Below, one piece after another: positions 30,051 to 31,955 of a stretch of 31,955 nt of DNA; within the stretch, counting starts at the first letter, position 1, and every line of letters begins with the position of its first letter. The translations under genes and the position numbers were made by a program. The DNA comes from Tectiglobus sp965223355 (GTDB taxonomy: Bacteria; Pseudomonadota; Alphaproteobacteria; Rhizobiales; Hyphomicrobiaceae): the NCBI GenBank assembly GCA_965223355.1, contig CBDCWE010000002.1:1-31955 (forward strand), read 5' to 3'. A model generated the notes under the pieces. It was not told the origin of the DNA. It searched no databases and saw only the letters and a list, made by a program, of their open reading frames with translations.

Positions 30051-31955
30051 GTCAGATCATCGAACGAGATGTGGAAGTCATGACAGCGACGGTTGCGTTG
30101 CCTACCCCACCTCCCGTCATTAAGCTCTTCCCGTGTCGGCATTTGGAAGATGTCGAGACCCCGATCAAGGGTTGCGCGCAAGTGATCGTTCACGACGAAA
30201 AAGCGCGAGTGCTTACTCTTGGCCTCATCAAAGTCCCACGAAAGATCAATAGATTTTGCCTCGAACTGCGCGCGCAATCGTTCAAAATCGGCGAGTTGTT
30301 CGTCAGCGGACGTTTCATGACGCCGTGTGAGTAGTGACACGCTGGTGCGCTCGGCGTGCGTCCGGTAGCGGTCGATGGTGATGAGAAACTCTCGCAGGTT
30401 GCGCCGCTGGTGCCGATCAAGGATGTAGCGGTCGTTGAGCGTCACCGTTGTGGCATGGGCGAACATGAAACCGAAAAGATCATCATAGGTATGACCGGTT
30501 TCGCCGGCCTCGACGTCAATGCGTTCGGGAAGCTCCACTTCGTGCGAAGGAGGTTCCGGCGGCGGCCCAGTGTCCGTTGCTCGTGGTCGGAGCGGGACAA
30601 CGTTGGCATCAAGTTCATCGGAACGTGGTTGGTAGGGAAGGGGCGAGATGTCAACAGGGATGTCAACGCGCCGTCCTATAGGCTCGTCGCCAGATTTGGG
30701 CCGCGTGACTTGGCGTTCGATGACAATGCGACGCTGGTTGATGTTTGCATCAGCGTCTTCAATCGGCAACGCGGCGGCATCACGATCAAATAGAGAGCGT
30801 TTGAAGGCAGCGAGTTCCTTATCGGAAAGCGGTGGAGCCGTTATCGTCGGGACAGCCAATCGGATGGCATTTTGGCGATCTACGGACAAGAAAAAGTGAC
30901 GGGGAAGCTGCGTGCGGATTTCGTAAGCGGCCGCGTACTGGACATTTTGGATGGAATGCACGCCATGCACCATGTCAGCGAACAATGGCTTGAGTGCTTG
31001 GTTTATTCCAGCGCTCGATCCCGTAGAGGTTCCGCGCGTAGCAGCGAAGGACTCGCCGACGCTGGCACCGTGCGATAGACCCTCGACTTCGCCCCATCCG
31101 GTCATATCACCGAAGGCAGCAGAACTGCCGGTGACATTGTTCATGACGACGATCGGGTTGCCCTCGGCATCGAGTATCGTAGACACAGACTGACCCGAAG
31201 AAGAAATGTCGCCAAATGAACGATGCGAAGCACCGGATCGCATACGACTGGAATGTTCCATGACGATGCGGGCGCGCGTAATCGCGTCCGTGTATGACAA
31301 GTTATCGGTCTGAGACGTACCTGAAGTCCTCAGCTCAACAATCTCGAACTCACCGGTGGCTGCGGGTTTGATAGTCGCCTGGATCGGCCGCTCAAGATCA
31401 AACTTGACGATATTGCGGGCGATGGTCTCAGCCTCGTCCATCTCCAGCCCACCAAAGACGGAAACTACGTTGGGCTCCGCCAGGACGGCACTGTAGATGT
31501 CGTCGCTGGCACGCTTGGCTTGCTCCAAGCGTTGCAGCGCCAGAATGAACGACAGTCCTTCCGAGCGACATTCGTCCAAGGCGCGGGAGACCTCATCGGT
31601 CAGAAAGCTGGCCGCTTCGTCGATGTAGCAGAAGAACTGGCGGCGGGGTTTGGTCTGGCGATTTTTTGATAGACGATAGAACTCGTGCACGAGGTAGGTG
31701 CCAACCAAGCGGGCACTCTGCTGGCTGACGTTGTACGTGTCAGTACCGAGATTGCAGAGCAAGATTTCACCGTCGTCCATGATACGGCGAATATCGAGTG
31801 GCACGCCGCCACCGGAGAACATTCGGTTGATGACACGCGAGCCAATAAAGGGCTCAAGTCTGTTGAGGGGGCCCAGCAGATTAAGATCGTACTGTCTTTC
31901 GGTGGCAGTTTTGAGCGTTAACTCGTGCTGAGCTTGCAGATTGATGCGCGAGAGA
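30032..31955 (-). CDS. VirD4/TraG-like DNA-transfer ATPase, C-terminal half (runs off the right end)
   Basis: 640 codons of an ATPase whose frame is open to the last base. Near the edge comes LNLLGPLNRLEPFIGSRVIN, then DDGEILLCNLGTDTY, Walker B FFCYIDEAASFL and LALQRLEQ, matching the 437-residue ATPase in order. There is no Walker A here; it lies in the piece at 1-691, which stops just where this one begins, so both are most likely one gene of about 871 residues. After the ATPase core comes a 400-residue extension unique to this copy: a Ser/Gly/Thr-rich stretch, a Pro-rich linker and a helical tail (LRAQFEAKSIDLSWDF) that may contact a substrate. An internal ATG at 31822 exists but is not the native start. 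Confidence 0.8.
   Translation of the reverse strand, partial: LSRINLQAQHELTLKTATERQYDLNLLGPLNRLEPFIGSRVINRMFSGGGVPLDIRRIMDDGEILLCNLGTDTYNVSQQSARLVGTYLVHEFYRLSKNRQTKPRRQFFCYIDEAASFLTDEVSRALDECRSEGLSFILALQRLEQAKRASDDIYSAVLAEPNVVSVFGGLEMDEAETIARNIVKFDLERPIQATIKPAATGEFEIVELRTSGTSQTDNLSYTDAITRARIVMEHSSRMRSGASHRSFGDISSSGQSVSTILDAEGNPIVVMNNVTGSSAAFGDMTGWGEVEGLSHGASVGESFAATRGTSTGSSAGINQALKPLFADMVHGVHSIQNVQYAAAYEIRTQLPRHFFLSVDRQNAIRLAVPTITAPPLSDKELAAFKRSLFDRDAAALPIEDADANINQRRIVIERQVTRPKSGDEPIGRRVDIPVDISPLPYQPRSDELDANVVPLRPRATDTGPPPEPPSHEVELPERIDVEAGETGHTYDDLFGFMFAHATTVTLNDRYILDRHQRRNLREFLITIDRYRTHAERTSVSLLTRRHETSADEQLADFERLRAQFEAKSIDLSWDFDEAKSKHSRFFVVNDHLRATLDRGLDIFQMPTREELNDGRWGRQRNRRCHDFHISFDDLTKKRPR

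Noticed and set aside
31600..31857. ATG at 31822 as the true start of the right-edge ATPase
   Set aside because: The frame stays open and homologous upstream of this ATG to the window edge, so an internal Met is not the start.

Overview
The window looks like one almost complete plasmid of about 32 kb from a Gram-negative host. I favour a pseudomonadote, perhaps an alphaproteobacterium, because of the merRTPFA arrangement, the DUF3768 genes, the ParDE pair and the Tn3-family elements; the host call is an inference. The two ends of the window carry the two halves of one minus-strand gene, a VirD4/TraG-like ATPase. The half at 1-691 has the start and Walker A. The half at 30032-31955 has Walker B and the stop. 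Joining end to start would rebuild a protein of about 871 residues if one base is missing at the join, so the molecule is probably circular.

Backbone. Replication is by an iteron origin (about 6220-6553: AT-rich stretch, seven 19-bp iterons, one DnaA box) and the initiator gene at 6573-7883, with an eighth iteron just after its stop. Partition is by parA and a ribbon-helix-helix partner (9378-10345), with a GTAAAGA repeat array upstream that is probably the centromere. A multi-pass membrane protein follows in the same operon. Between 5272 and 6220 there is no gene, but there are about a dozen hairpins, several of them nested in a 21-bp inverted repeat. Two putative DNA-pumping ATPases, a coiled-coil protein, a membrane protein, two DUF3768 proteins and small partners are read leftward (5271 to 1, then 31955 to 30032). 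A Replic_Relax-family protein, a lone CHC2 zinc-finger protein and exported cysteine-framed proteins lie at 25.5-30 kb. I recognise no relaxase and no VirB-type channel, so this is either an unusual mobilisation module or something else.

Accessory region (12.3-25.4 kb). It starts with an AlkA-like DNA glycosylase, then a 1.46-kb deletion derivative of a Tn3-family transposon whose end supplies the start codon of a DUF4440 gene, then a GNAT acetyltransferase. Next comes a small cassette with a 54-residue Cys-Cys peptide and a radical SAM/SPASM-like enzyme, flanked by identical 17-bp direct repeats and followed by a tyrosine recombinase. After a ParDE toxin-antitoxin pair lies a 6,671-bp mercury-resistance transposon (perfect 39-bp ends; merR, merT, merP, merF, merA, tnpR, tnpA). 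Its right end abuts a serine recombinase gene that has lost its 3' part.

The most interesting items are the circular closure, the paired ATPases without a relaxase, the hairpin array, the peptide/radical-SAM cassette with its direct repeats, and a new-looking Cys-framed exported domain present three times in two proteins.
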